A stretch of DNA of 64,000 bases from Treponema sp. UBA6852 (lineage in GTDB: Bacteria > Spirochaetota > Spirochaetia > Treponematales > Treponemataceae). Positions 17,899 to 27,060 of the stretch are shown here, one piece after another. Under the pieces are notes generated by a model. It ran no database searches. It saw only the letters and a list, made by a program, of their open reading frames with translations, and was not told where the DNA came from. Location: contig DKDI01000004.1 of NCBI GenBank assembly GCA_002449305.1, positions 16,665 to 80,664 on the forward strand. The letters are read 5' to 3'. Numbering within the stretch: position 1 is the stretch's first letter; every line of letters begins with the position of its first letter. Both the position numbers and the translations under genes were made by a program.

Positions 17899-20010
17899 CT
17901 AAAAGTTTCGCCATTCACGGATTAGGCGAACTGCATAATCGTGATCTTTTGTTGTGTGATCCTCATGCCCATCTTTTGTAAAAAGAAAATACCTGGCAGC
18001 GGATTTATCTTCGTTTTCTGAATATGACCAGTATTCTCTTTCTTCAAGTAAATCAGCATTTACAGCTTCTAAGGATTTGTTAATTGCATCTCTGTTTTCC
18101 CAAATCTTTGAAAGAATTTCTATTTTTGGAACAAGCCAGTTTTTCTTATATTTTTCAGGCAGGGATTTGCTATATTTTGAGCAGCAATCGCTTATTTTTG
18201 TCCATTCACAAGAATACTGTTTTGTTCCAATTACATAATTTTTTTCATCTGCAATACAAACCACACCAATCACTTTTTCTTTTTGCTCTTCGGAAAGTTC
18301 TTCAATTTCCGCGGCTGAATAAATGTTTCCGTCATCAAGAACTACATCGCCAACAGCCAATTCCGGGTCAAGCTCAGAATCAAAATAGCGGTTTTTCTGC
18401 TTATCAAGTTCAATTTGCGCATCTTGAAGAGCTTTTATTGAATCGTCAATTTTTGATGTGATACTTTCATTATAACTTTGGTCTGCAAAAAGATTCGCTT
18501 TGAATGGAATTTCATCTCTTTCTTTTTGTTCTTTTAGCAAATTTATTTCTTCATTAATAGCATCGAAAATCGGAGTATAATTTTCATCCGTAAAGTTCTT
18601 TTGCAAAGTGTAATGAGCGATTTCTGAAAAGTTCTTCAAAATATCGCTCTTGCTCATTTCAATTTTAAAAGAGAACTCACGGTCAGATCTGTACCAATCT
18701 ATCCATTTAACTTCATCTTCGTTTATTTCTATCATTTTAAATGAGAAATTAGAATTTGGACCAAGTTTATTCCCATTAGAATCGTAAAGCATACCTTTTC
18801 TATCAGTATATCCTGACCATTTAAAATTTTCTGATATATAAGCAGGACTAACTCTATGGTCAGCAAAATAAATTTCTTCAGGATTTATAATTTTATAAGC
18901 TTTTTCACCATCAGACATTTGATATACTTTTGGCGACAATTCACACCACTCATCATTAATTTTTTCCTTAAACTCTTCAATCTGTTCTTCAATATCTTCA
19001 ATGGCAGAATCGCAAGAAATTCCGTTTTCTTTTATGCATTTTTCAACAATTCCCCTTGCAAGTTTCTGCTGCTTTTCTGTTCCCCAAATACAGTTTTCAA
19101 TAAGAGAACAGTCCATTAAATCAACTTCGTCTCTGTCATTAAGAAAAGCTGATGTTTTTAGAATATGGGCAATTTTCTTCCAGCGGCGGTCGCCGACTTC
19201 AAATTCTTCGCCCTTCTTTTTGTCTTCTTCTGTCATTTTTTCATTTTGAAGAATCATTTCCTTGCGGATTGCAGAAATAACATTTTTAGAGACTTCCGAC
19301 AACGTTACTTTGTCAATTTCTTTTGCCCATTCTTTTAATTCCTTGCTTGTAACAAGAATTTTTTTATCATCTTCTGACACAGTGAAGTCATCTGCAGCCG
19401 GTTGAGAAATCATTTCAAAAAAGCCGTTTTCATCATGAATAAAATCTACAAGAATTCTGAAAATAAAGCGGTCGTACAAAGCTTCAAGACCTTTGTTTTT
19501 TGCAGGAAGTTCATTTGAAGCCGCAAAAAGACCTTTTAGAGGCACATTCATAACCTTGCTTCCATTATGGAATTTGCGCTCATTGATAATTGTAAGCAAT
19601 GTGTTCAAAATAGCAGGACTTGCTTTCCAGATTTCATCAAGAAATGCAATACCAGCTTCCGGGAGCATTCCTTCTGTCAGCCTTCGGTATTCCTCTTTTC
19701 CATTAGTTTCTGGAAGCTCCCCGTTCAATGCCTTTAACGAAATGTTCCCGAATACTTCTTCTGGAGTTGTAAACTGATTGAGCAAGGTTTCAAAATATTT
19801 GACTTTTTCTTCACCTTCTGCGGCAAAAGCTTCTTTTATGCGGCGGGTAACCATGCTCTTTGCGCATCCGGGAGCACCAAGCATGAACATACTTTCGCCA
19901 GATAACGCAGTCAACAGACCAAGCCTTATAGCTTCATCTTTTTCATATAATCCGTTTCCAATCAATTCAATAAGTTTCTGAATTCTGTCATGTGTTTTTG
20001 CCACTGCCAT
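17899..20010 (-). CDS. RavA-type MoxR AAA+ ATPase
   Basis: 703 residues; E. coli RavA has about 500. The first 200 residues follow RavA closely: GLYEKDEAIRLGLLTALSGE, Walker A GAPGCAKSM, TPEEVFG, Walker B FLDEIWKASPAILNTLL and the sensor AASNELP. MoxR ATPases remodel partner proteins, usually with a VWA protein such as ViaA. The long C-terminal extension (about residues 330-700) is not one I recognise and may set the target. GGAGGATTTT precedes the ATG. A 70-nt gap separates it from the sigma-like gene upstream. Confidence 0.9.
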   Translation of the reverse strand: MAVAKTHDRIQKLIELIGNGLYEKDEAIRLGLLTALSGESMFMLGAPGCAKSMVTRRIKEAFAAEGEEKVKYFETLLNQFTTPEEVFGNISLKALNGELPETNGKEEYRRLTEGMLPEAGIAFLDEIWKASPAILNTLLTIINERKFHNGSKVMNVPLKGLFAASNELPAKNKGLEALYDRFIFRILVDFIHDENGFFEMISQPAADDFTVSEDDKKILVTSKELKEWAKEIDKVTLSEVSKNVISAIRKEMILQNEKMTEEDKKKGEEFEVGDRRWKKIAHILKTSAFLNDRDEVDLMDCSLIENCIWGTEKQQKLARGIVEKCIKENGISCDSAIEDIEEQIEEFKEKINDEWCELSPKVYQMSDGEKAYKIINPEEIYFADHRVSPAYISENFKWSGYTDRKGMLYDSNGNKLGPNSNFSFKMIEINEDEVKWIDWYRSDREFSFKIEMSKSDILKNFSEIAHYTLQKNFTDENYTPIFDAINEEINLLKEQKERDEIPFKANLFADQSYNESITSKIDDSIKALQDAQIELDKQKNRYFDSELDPELAVGDVVLDDGNIYSAAEIEELSEEQKEKVIGVVCIADEKNYVIGTKQYSCEWTKISDCCSKYSKSLPEKYKKNWLVPKIEILSKIWENRDAINKSLEAVNADLLEEREYWSYSENEDKSAARYFLFTKDGHEDHTTKDHDYAVRLIREWRNF

Positions 20011-20080
20011 AAAATCCTCCGTTTTGGATATATTATTTATTTGTATATATTAGTTACAATTATTTATCAAGTTGATATTT

Positions 20081-20977
20081 TTATTCAATCTTTTTGAAAA
20101 ATTCTGAAATTCTATTGCTTATATAGCCTTCATCTTTTCCAAATTTAGCGGCAAGTTCTCCTTGTGTAGGCATTTTTGACAGGGAAGAAAAAGTTTTCAG
20201 CAGTTCCAAATCAGTAAAATTCCTTTCTTTTAACAACTCACCAATTTGGCTTATTAAAAAGTTCCGTTCCAGAACCTGCAAAACTTTCAGCGTAATAAAT
20301 GACGATAAATATAGTTTTTGGCGTTTCTGACACTTTTCAAACGCTTCTTCAATTTTTTTCAAATCTTCAAGCAAGTATTCCGTCTTAAAAAGACTTTCTT
20401 CGGGTGTCAAATAATTATTGCGGACATAAACTGTTTCAAAAATCGACATTTCTTCAGCACTTTCATTATCTTTTATCTGATCGTCTATAATTTGTGATTG
20501 ATAATATTTGAAAACCAAATCTTTTACTTCATTTAAAGTTAATCCTGATTGCTTGGAAAGCCAAATCTGAACACTTTTATTTCCGGGATTTTTCCCGATT
20601 TTTTTAGCCGCATCTATGAGCCGGACTGCTCTGTTATATTCATCTTTTGAGCACATTCGAAATTTATCAAATTCGTCACTTTTCCTGCTATGCCGGAGCT
20701 CATTCTCGATACAAGAATACAAATATCCGATGTATGAAGTATTGGAATTGTTTTCGTATTTTAAAAGTGTTCTCTTTATGCAATGAAAGATTTCAACGCC
20801 TGAATTCTGCACATCCTCTTTATTAAAACAAATGAGAGTCCATTCCCAAATCGGCGTATAGATTTTCTGAAACAGTTTTTTATATTCCAAAGACGACTTA
20901 TCTTTAACTTGAACAATTTCTTCAAATAAGGACAAAATCAATTCTTCTTTCTTTTTCTTGGTCTGCAAATCAATCAT
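20081..20977 (-). CDS. Sigma-70-family-like transcription factor
   Basis: 298 residues. The N-terminal part resembles sigma region 2 (YKKLFQKIYTPIWEWTLICF, then KYENNSNTSYIGYLYSCIEN, where sigma factors have a helix ending in an arginine-rich stretch). The C-terminal 40 residues read as a helix-turn-helix (TQGELAAKFGKDEGYISNRI) like sigma region 4. The identification rests on pattern, not on a close match. It sits between the CARF gene (9 nt upstream) and the RavA-like gene, so a CARF-sensed signal could be passed to transcription of the operon or of unlinked genes. Confidence 0.6.
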   Translation of the reverse strand: MIDLQTKKKKEELILSLFEEIVQVKDKSSLEYKKLFQKIYTPIWEWTLICFNKEDVQNSGVEIFHCIKRTLLKYENNSNTSYIGYLYSCIENELRHSRKSDEFDKFRMCSKDEYNRAVRLIDAAKKIGKNPGNKSVQIWLSKQSGLTLNEVKDLVFKYYQSQIIDDQIKDNESAEEMSIFETVYVRNNYLTPEESLFKTEYLLEDLKKIEEAFEKCQKRQKLYLSSFITLKVLQVLERNFLISQIGELLKERNFTDLELLKTFSSLSKMPTQGELAAKFGKDEGYISNRISEFFKKIE

Positions 20978-20986
20978 TGCACATCC

Positions 20987-21607
20987 TTACAGAGAAAAGA
21001 ATTCGTCCAGATTTTTTCTTGCCTCTTGTCCATCGGCCGCAACCATTGAATTTGTAAGATTATTTAAGTAATACAATGAAGTTACATCATACAGTTCTGG
21101 AAAACTTGCCTTATTGTTTTCATCGAAGTTCACTTTTCCATAAACCACGCTTTTAACATCACAATCAAGGAATTTTTCCGCAAATGAAAGAACGCACATA
21201 AGAATCATCGGCAAAGGCTTTGGTCCGAAAGTTATATCAGCATAAAGTTGAGAATTTTCTTCAACTTTATCTAAAATTGCTTTCAATCTTGCCTCGTGGT
21301 TATCTTTAGTTTCTTTGAATTCTGAATCAAGCGTTTCGTAAGTGATTTCTGCGCCTATTTTTGAATTGATGGAATCAAATTCCTTCATAAACAGGCTGCT
21401 GTTTTTTCCGCTGTTTCCAGCCTTATCTAAAGTACGAAGAAGAACAACCTTCACCTCATCATTTTTTTTAAGATTTTCTGCAAGAACTGCATTGATTGGA
21501 AAAATGACAGGTTTTGAATACGAAATGTTTGCATTGCCAGAACCGGCATAAACCATAGAATCCAACTGTTTTTTCATCGGAATATCACAAAAAATAATCT
21601 TTTTCAT
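20987..21607 (-). CDS. CARF-domain protein, TM1812-like
   Basis: 206 residues. The block LYADITFGPKPLPMILMCVLSFAEKF (two overlapping parts: YADITFGPKPLPM and MILMCVLSFAEKF) matches the DxTHGxRxLP ligand-binding motif of TM1812-type CARF domains. It is followed by VKSVVYGKVNF and PELYDVTSLYYL, as in that family. CARF domains bind cyclic oligoadenylates or related nucleotides. Here there is no fused effector, and no type III CRISPR genes are in the window, so the ligand source is unknown. It is the first gene of the RavA/ViaA operon; GGAG lies 9 nt before the ATG. Confidence 0.75.
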   Translation of the reverse strand: MKKIIFCDIPMKKQLDSMVYAGSGNANISYSKPVIFPINAVLAENLKKNDEVKVVLLRTLDKAGNSGKNSSLFMKEFDSINSKIGAEITYETLDSEFKETKDNHEARLKAILDKVEENSQLYADITFGPKPLPMILMCVLSFAEKFLDCDVKSVVYGKVNFDENNKASFPELYDVTSLYYLNNLTNSMVAADGQEARKNLDEFFSL

Positions 21608-21722
21608 ATCGCTTTGCTCCTATAAGCATTATTAATAATAAGGTGCGAAAAGATGAACAGTTGATATTTTTGGGTTATTTTTTTGAATATTTTATTTTCT
21701 GCCATTATCGCCTATCTGATAA

Positions 21723-21731
21723 ATTATAGCA
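21723..21731 (-). promoter_or_regulatory. Extended -10 promoter for the CARF operon
   Basis: Minus-strand TGCTATAAT (TATAAT at 21728-21723). It sits just downstream of the terminator of the preceding operon and gives a leader of about 110 nt before the CARF ATG, long enough for extra regulation, though I see no clear riboswitch. The rest of the 21608-21937 gap holds the terminator and a 40-codon frame following the HEPN gene. Confidence 0.6.
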
Positions 21732-21741
21732 TGTCCTTAGT

Positions 21742-21797
21742 AAAAAAAATCACCGCCAGCAGAAGCAGCTTGCAAACAGCAACTTCCGCCGACGGCA
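21742..21797 (-). terminator. Rho-independent terminator after the HEPN gene
   Basis: On the minus strand a stem of about 15 bp with several G-T pairs (arms around 21781-21796 and 21752-21767) is followed by eight T residues (21749-21742). It ends the hsd/HEPN transcription unit and separates it from the CARF operon. Confidence 0.7.
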
Positions 21798-21937
21798 AAA
21801 ACTAGAATGATGTTCTATGCGGAAACTTCATTTTCGTCAGTTTCTTCAGAGGAAGATTCCAAAGAACTTTCTGTAACAACATTGACTTTTGAAAAAGCCG
21901 TTGACTCAATCTCTTTTCTGATTTTCAGCGGATTTCT

Positions 21938-22879
21938 TTACTTTATCAATGGAAATCTTGTATGCCACTTTGAACAGTCTAATTTTGTATTTTGAAGGCC
22001 TATATATTTTAGAATAACCGCATTGCACAGCCTTCGCAGATAATATTCATAATCTGTAATTCGGACTTCAGATTTCGGATATTTATTATTATCCTTGATA
22101 TTTGATGATTCAGTTTCCGCAACAAACAAATTCTCATGGAACAATTTATTTCTCAAATTTGAATATGTTGACAACGATAATCTTAAAAAATCTTCTTTTG
22201 AAAATTCTTTTTTCTTCAAATTATAATTCATATCAGCAGTATATAATTGGATATAGTTTATATTTAGTTTTTCAAGCATTTGCGCAATATTTCTGCCTGC
22301 TTCTTTTTCAATCTTTATATTAGGATAATATGATTTCAAAAACTGCTTGCAAAAAGCTTCTAGTCCAGAAAAACATAAAAAATATGTTATTTCTATACAC
22401 GGTCTGCGCATATGAAATGGTTCTGTAACTTTGTAAACCAAACTTCTAAATTCTGAATTATGTTCAGTGTCAAAAACAGAACCTTTTTTCATATTACACA
22501 AGTCATTTTTATCTATAAGCTTTAAATAAAGTTTCTCTACAATTTCTTTCTGAATATCAAAATACATTGAAAAAGGGGCACTTGCACCTCGTCGTTCAAA
22601 ATCAGCTTCATACGAATCACTTATACAGTTTTCATCTTTTATCAGCTTAATAATTACATCTTGCTGCTGCACAAACGTTAATACAGGCTGCATATAAAAA
22701 ATGAATTCATTTGCATCAGTTTCATTTGTTTCAATATAGCCTGTAAGATTATAATGATACTTATCTTTTGAAACTTTCACTTCGTCCCAAAATGGCAAAT
22801 GATATTTTTTAGGTTCAAAATTAAAACCATTGAAAGAAAATGCCTGTTCAAAAAAGAAACCGTAAACAGCAAATCTCAT
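21938..22879 (-). CDS. HEPN-domain protein (Apea-like)
   Basis: 313 residues. The C-terminal third has NLRNKLFHENLF, an R-N-x3-H arrangement typical of HEPN ribonucleases, in a helical setting (ITYFLCFSGLEAFCKQFLKS before it). The N-terminal 170 residues resemble no family I can name. HEPN proteins of this type often act in phage defence or as toxins. GGAGAAAAATA precedes the ATG, and an extended -10 promoter lies at 22974. After the TAA stop the same frame continues for 40 codons, with an acidic, serine-rich product, to a TAG at 21815 just before the terminator, so the gene may once have been longer. Confidence 0.65.
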   Translation of the reverse strand: MRFAVYGFFFEQAFSFNGFNFEPKKYHLPFWDEVKVSKDKYHYNLTGYIETNETDANEFIFYMQPVLTFVQQQDVIIKLIKDENCISDSYEADFERRGASAPFSMYFDIQKEIVEKLYLKLIDKNDLCNMKKGSVFDTEHNSEFRSLVYKVTEPFHMRRPCIEITYFLCFSGLEAFCKQFLKSYYPNIKIEKEAGRNIAQMLEKLNINYIQLYTADMNYNLKKKEFSKEDFLRLSLSTYSNLRNKLFHENLFVAETESSNIKDNNKYPKSEVRITDYEYYLRRLCNAVILKYIGLQNTKLDCSKWHTRFPLIK

Positions 22880-22973
22880 TATTTTTCTCCTACGCTATTA
22901 ATCATCAGGTTCAATAATTTCTCCAGACATTGCTTTGCATACTTTCAATTTAAGAATTTCATTCTCAAAGAAA

Positions 22974-22982
22974 ATTATAACA
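22974..22982 (-). promoter_or_regulatory. Extended -10 promoter upstream of the HEPN gene
   Basis: Minus-strand TGTTATAAT (TATAAT at 22979-22974), giving a leader of about 88 nt. The leader contains a short frame ending ...MSGEIIEPDD (stop near 22910) without a clear ribosome site; I do not call it a gene. Confidence 0.5.
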
Positions 22983-23009
22983 TATTTTTAGCGGATTTGC
23001 AGGGGAAAT

Positions 23010-23261
23010 TCAGTTTTCTATATATAGAACTCCATTTTCGTACAGTGTTTCTGGCGCAATATCTATGTCATCATTCCAGACAGCAGTCTGACCATTAGTA
23101 CAAACAGAATTAAACAACGAAACATCCGCAAGAGGTTTGTACATCGGGTATTCCAAATAAGGCTTCATGTCGAAAATCTTTTTTACGCCTTGCTCAAACG
23201 TGAGAAGCAATCTATATCCATTTAGAGGTTTTACATTTTTTACAGTCCAAACAGAATTCAT
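23010..23261 (-). CDS. DUF2442 protein
   Basis: 83 residues with the DUF2442 pattern: VKPLNGYRLLLTFEQGVKKIFDM, YPMYKPLADVSLF, then TAVWNDDIDIAPETLYENG. DUF2442 proteins are small and often sit with DUF4160 proteins or in toxin-antitoxin-like and defence loci; function is not established. It lies 74 nt downstream of hsdR on the same strand. AGGATC precedes the ATG. No DUF4160 partner is visible here. Confidence 0.85.
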   Translation of the reverse strand: MNSVWTVKNVKPLNGYRLLLTFEQGVKKIFDMKPYLEYPMYKPLADVSLFNSVCTNGQTAVWNDDIDIAPETLYENGVLYIEN

Positions 23262-23335
23262 AAAAGATCCTATTGCAGAGGAAGAATTTTCACCAAGTTT
23301 TCCTTGTTCTTTGCAAGTTCCCAGGGGGAAAGCAA

Positions 23336-26300
23336 CTAATTTGCTGTTTTTATAAACGCCTTGTACAAGGCCTCAGCCATCATCTTTTTCATAAACTCGT
23401 ATTTCTGCTTGTCCTCGAACCAGGACTGATACGCTTCCATATTTTCCATGTATGAATTTTGGAGAGTGTCATCAAACGACTTGGGCATTATATTGTTCTC
23501 AAACATCTGACGGCCGTTTGAGCGCGCCGACTGCATCAGTTTCTTGTCCTGCCTCATTGTGTTGTAGACATCCTCAAAAATAACGCGGTCGCGCTCTGTA
23601 AATTTTGCTCCAAATTCCTCGTTTATCTTTTTTATGACTTCTGAAAGCGGAGTTTTCTTTTCCTTTTCGCCCACACTGTTTTTTATCCGCTGCGGCTCAA
23701 TAACGCCGTTCTCTTTCTTCAGCTCAACAGCGCCTTCAAATGTCTTTTCAAGCTTATAATATTCAAGCTTAATCTTGCTCGTAATATCAATCATTGTCTC
23801 CTTGTCCTGCGGAACAAGTTTTTCAAGATACTTGCAGAACAGATACTCGCGGTGCAGGTCTTTGGAGAACATACGGATTATCTGGGCAATAAAGTTGTAC
23901 CATTTTACAAACGAGCGAAGCAGTTTTCTGAACTGGTAACGCTGCTCCTGGTTAAGGCCGTTGTAGCCGTCAACAACAGGCTTCAAGGCGTTTGTAATCA
24001 TTGCCTGCCGTGAAGGATTCTTTTTTTCTTTTAAATAGATGTCTGTAACGTTTTTAATATCTTCATCATTGTAAATCTTGTAGCTGCGCAGCATTTTCTG
24101 CGTCTTGTAAATCAGGTTTTTATTCAGCTCCTCCTTTAATTCTGTTGTCTGATAATACGGCTGGAACGCCTCAAGAATCTGCTCTTTTGTATTAACAAAG
24201 TCCAGAACAAAAGTGTCTTCCTTTCCGTCGCAAGTCCGGTTCAGGCGGCTAAGAGTCTGCACAGCCTTTACATCGCGGAGCTTCTTGTCAACAATCATCG
24301 TATGAAGATAGCTTTCGCTGAATCCTGTCTGATATTTTTCCGCTACAATAAGAATGTTTCCTTCGTTATGGAAAACCTGCTTTGTCTGCGCTTCTGAAAC
24401 AGAATTTCCGTTATGGTCTTTGTTCATCGAGCTTTCTTTGTATTCCGTTTCGGCAGGGTCTTCCGGGTCTTTCAGGCTTCCTGAAAACGCTATGAAAATT
24501 TCAAGGTTCTTATACGCCTCGTCTTTTTTTGCCTCATTTTCTATGTAGCGTTTTATCTCATGAAAATAGCGGACGGCAGCAAGGCGGCTTGCGGTAACAA
24601 CCATCATTTTTCCGCGTCCGTTGATCGCGTTTCGAGTCCTGTCCATATAGGTTTCAACAATAATCTGCGCTTTCTGCTGCAGGTTATGCGGATGCAGCTC
24701 TTCATAACGCCTGATAAGTTTTGCGCTCTTTGACGCAAAGACCTGCGGATCATCCGGAGATTCCTGAATAATCTTGTAGCAGTTTTTATATGTCGTATAG
24801 TTTTCAAGGACATTCATGATAAAGCCTTCTTCTATGGCCTGCCTCATTGAATAGATATGGAACGGCCTGTAGCTTCCGTCTGTCTGCTTCTGGCCGAACA
24901 TTTCAAGCGTCTTGTTTTTTGGAGTGGCGGTAAAGGCAAAGAAACTTAAATTCTTGTGGTTTCCATGGGAAGCCATTTCCCTTATAAGCTCGTCCTCTCT
25001 GTCATCTGACTTTTCCTCAGCCTCCGCTTCTATTGCCTCCCACTCCTTAAGAGCATCGGTTTTGTCTGCAAGCGCGATTTTAAGCTTCTTTGCGCTGTCG
25101 CCAGTCTGGCTTGAATGAGCCTCGTCAACAATAACAGCGAACTTTTTGCCTTCCGTTCCTTCCACCTGCTCGTAGATAACAGGAAACTTCTGCAAGGTTG
25201 TGATTATTATGCGCTTTCCGTCGTTGATTGCATTTCTAAGGGCTTTCGATTTCCGCTCGCCGTCCACCTCGGTCTTGTCATCAATAGCGATTACGCTTCC
25301 AAGCGTGTGGTCAAAGCCGGAAACAGTTTCCTGAAGCTGCTGGTCCAAAACCTTGCGGTCTGTGATGATTATTACAGAATTGAACATCGGCCTGTCATTG
25401 TCATCAAAAAGAGAGGCAAGACGGTAAGCTATCCAGGCAATGCTGTTGCTCTTTCCAGAGCCTGCGCTGTGCTCAATCAGATAGTTTTTTCCGCTGCCGT
25501 TTTCCTTTGCATCGGCGATAATCTTACGCACAACGTCCAGCTGATGATAGCGCGGAAATATAATTCTTTTTACAAGCTTAGTTTCCTCTTTGCCATTGCC
25601 GTTTATAAAAGTTTCCTCGTGCCTGTCAAAATGAATGAACTTCTGGAAAAGCTCCAGCAGCTTGTCTTTCTGAAAAACTTCTTTCCATATATATGAAGTT
25701 ACATAGTCGCCGTCTAAAGTCTGCGGATTTCCCGCGCCGCCGTCAGTTCCTGCTCCGTTTGAGCCTTGATTGAACGGCAGAAAATCGTCTTCCTTTGCAG
25801 GCTTTTTTGTCGCCATAAAGGCATTGTACAAATCAACGCAGAAGAAAACCAGAACGCGGTGATTGAACTTGAAGCAGCTTTCTTTTGCGTCGCGGTCGTT
25901 AATCCATTGGATTTTCGCATTGTCCGTGCTCTGCCCCGTAAGCTGATTCTTAAGCTCGGCCGCAACAAGCGGAATTCCGTTCACGGCAAGCATAAGGTCA
26001 ACAGAGTTATTGTTTTCTGTGGAATAATGCCACTGGCGCACACAATGGCACACATTCTGCTTATAATGCTCAAGCGCAGTCTGGTTCAGCGCATTTTCCG
26101 GCTTAAAATAGCACACCTTGAATTCAATTCCCAAATGCTTGAATCCGTGCCGCAGAACAGAAACCATTCCGTCATTATTGACCGCGTCCTCAAAGCTCTG
26201 GTAAAACTTATGCTCCGTGCTGTCAGGATTCATTTTTTCAAAGCGCGCCCAGGCTTTTGGCTGAGTATCCTTAACGAATCCAATCAAGGTCGCAATATCA

Positions 26301-26422
26301 AGCGCGTAGCCGTCGGCATTTCCGGCCCTGTAGCCGGCATCAATGCATTTTGTCCAGCCGCCTTCCTGTGAGATTAAGTATTTTTCAATGTCTGCTTCAA
26401 ACTGTTTTTCTGTGTCCGGCAT
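23336..26422 (-). CDS. hsdR: Type I restriction enzyme, R subunit
   Basis: 1028 residues, a normal HsdR length. The N-terminal nuclease region includes SVDLMLAVNGIPLVAAELKN (D...ExK). The motor has Walker A HSAGSGKSNS and a DEAH box (VIVDEAHSS), and later helicase motifs such as FTATPK and EKYQTGFSE. HsdR translocates and cuts unmethylated DNA in complex with HsdM2S. Here it is the last hsd gene and is separated from hsdS by rloA and rloB. The C-terminal 150 residues should contact the methylase complex. Confidence 0.95.
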   Translation of the reverse strand: MPDTEKQFEADIEKYLISQEGGWTKCIDAGYRAGNADGYALDIATLIGFVKDTQPKAWARFEKMNPDSTEHKFYQSFEDAVNNDGMVSVLRHGFKHLGIEFKVCYFKPENALNQTALEHYKQNVCHCVRQWHYSTENNNSVDLMLAVNGIPLVAAELKNQLTGQSTDNAKIQWINDRDAKESCFKFNHRVLVFFCVDLYNAFMATKKPAKEDDFLPFNQGSNGAGTDGGAGNPQTLDGDYVTSYIWKEVFQKDKLLELFQKFIHFDRHEETFINGNGKEETKLVKRIIFPRYHQLDVVRKIIADAKENGSGKNYLIEHSAGSGKSNSIAWIAYRLASLFDDNDRPMFNSVIIITDRKVLDQQLQETVSGFDHTLGSVIAIDDKTEVDGERKSKALRNAINDGKRIIITTLQKFPVIYEQVEGTEGKKFAVIVDEAHSSQTGDSAKKLKIALADKTDALKEWEAIEAEAEEKSDDREDELIREMASHGNHKNLSFFAFTATPKNKTLEMFGQKQTDGSYRPFHIYSMRQAIEEGFIMNVLENYTTYKNCYKIIQESPDDPQVFASKSAKLIRRYEELHPHNLQQKAQIIVETYMDRTRNAINGRGKMMVVTASRLAAVRYFHEIKRYIENEAKKDEAYKNLEIFIAFSGSLKDPEDPAETEYKESSMNKDHNGNSVSEAQTKQVFHNEGNILIVAEKYQTGFSESYLHTMIVDKKLRDVKAVQTLSRLNRTCDGKEDTFVLDFVNTKEQILEAFQPYYQTTELKEELNKNLIYKTQKMLRSYKIYNDEDIKNVTDIYLKEKKNPSRQAMITNALKPVVDGYNGLNQEQRYQFRKLLRSFVKWYNFIAQIIRMFSKDLHREYLFCKYLEKLVPQDKETMIDITSKIKLEYYKLEKTFEGAVELKKENGVIEPQRIKNSVGEKEKKTPLSEVIKKINEEFGAKFTERDRVIFEDVYNTMRQDKKLMQSARSNGRQMFENNIMPKSFDDTLQNSYMENMEAYQSWFEDKQKYEFMKKMMAEALYKAFIKTAN

Positions 26423-26430
26423 AATTAAAC

Positions 26431-27060
26431 CTATTTTTTACCCAAATTCTGTATTTCATCAATAAGCAAATCCACATTGCACATAGTATAATCACCAGAA
26501 TATGAATCTTGATTTCTAACCCGCAATAGCTTTGCATTCTCTAACGCAACATTTAAATTATTCTTCAAGAGCTTATATATATCATTTTTTTCAAGCCATT
26601 CTTGTTTCTTGCAATATCCAGAAATATATTTGCATAGCTCTTTTATTAAAACATCTTGATTCTTATAATTCTGTTTTGGCAGGACATAATGCAATAAAAA
26701 CCATGCTTCAAAACAAGGCATGGAATCTGCAACTTCAATTCCCTGCCCCTTTAATTTGTCAGGATTGTTAATCAAGTCCAATGTCGCTTTCGGAAGTTTT
26801 TGCGTTAGCAGAACATCCCTGTCAAAAACAAGCCAGACATAATCATAAGCTCCTGATTTCTGCTCTTCTTTGGCATAATCCAATAAAGTTCTTAAATTGC
26901 TATGCTTTGGAAGATCGGGCCGAATTTTCAAGGAAGAATATCTTTCAAAACCTTTTAAACGCTCAAAATATATCTTTTCTGTTGTGCCTTCCACTACCAG
27001 CAGCATTGTCTTCTGAGCAGGCTTATTTTTTCTGGCTCTGTATTTGATATTACTGCCCAT
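26431..27060 (-). CDS. rloB: RloB-like TOPRIM protein
   Basis: 209 residues. TMLLVVEGTTEKIYFERLK (acidic E of a TOPRIM fold) and YVWLVFDRDV (DxD) are the metal-binding motifs, and ADSMPCFEAWFLLHY is the conserved RloB block. RloB is found next to RloA inside type I restriction loci (first noted in Campylobacter), and the pair resembles AbiL-type abortive-infection systems. It overlaps the end of rloA by 11 nt, so the two are translationally linked. The likely role is phage defence by an ATPase-nuclease pair. Confidence 0.85.
   Translation of the reverse strand: MGSNIKYRARKNKPAQKTMLLVVEGTTEKIYFERLKGFERYSSLKIRPDLPKHSNLRTLLDYAKEEQKSGAYDYVWLVFDRDVLLTQKLPKATLDLINNPDKLKGQGIEVADSMPCFEAWFLLHYVLPKQNYKNQDVLIKELCKYISGYCKKQEWLEKNDIYKLLKNNLNVALENAKLLRVRNQDSYSGDYTMCNVDLLIDEIQNLGKK

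Noticed and set aside
22887..22960. Short leader frame before the HEPN gene ending in MSGEIIEPDD
   Set aside because: No credible start codon with a ribosome site.
23167..23455. Plus-strand frames between DUF2442 and hsdR
   Set aside because: Antisense to both genes, with no start signal.
25115..26371. Plus-strand frames of 193 and 201 codons inside hsdR
   Set aside because: Antisense shadows of a well-supported hsdR; no homology pattern or start site.
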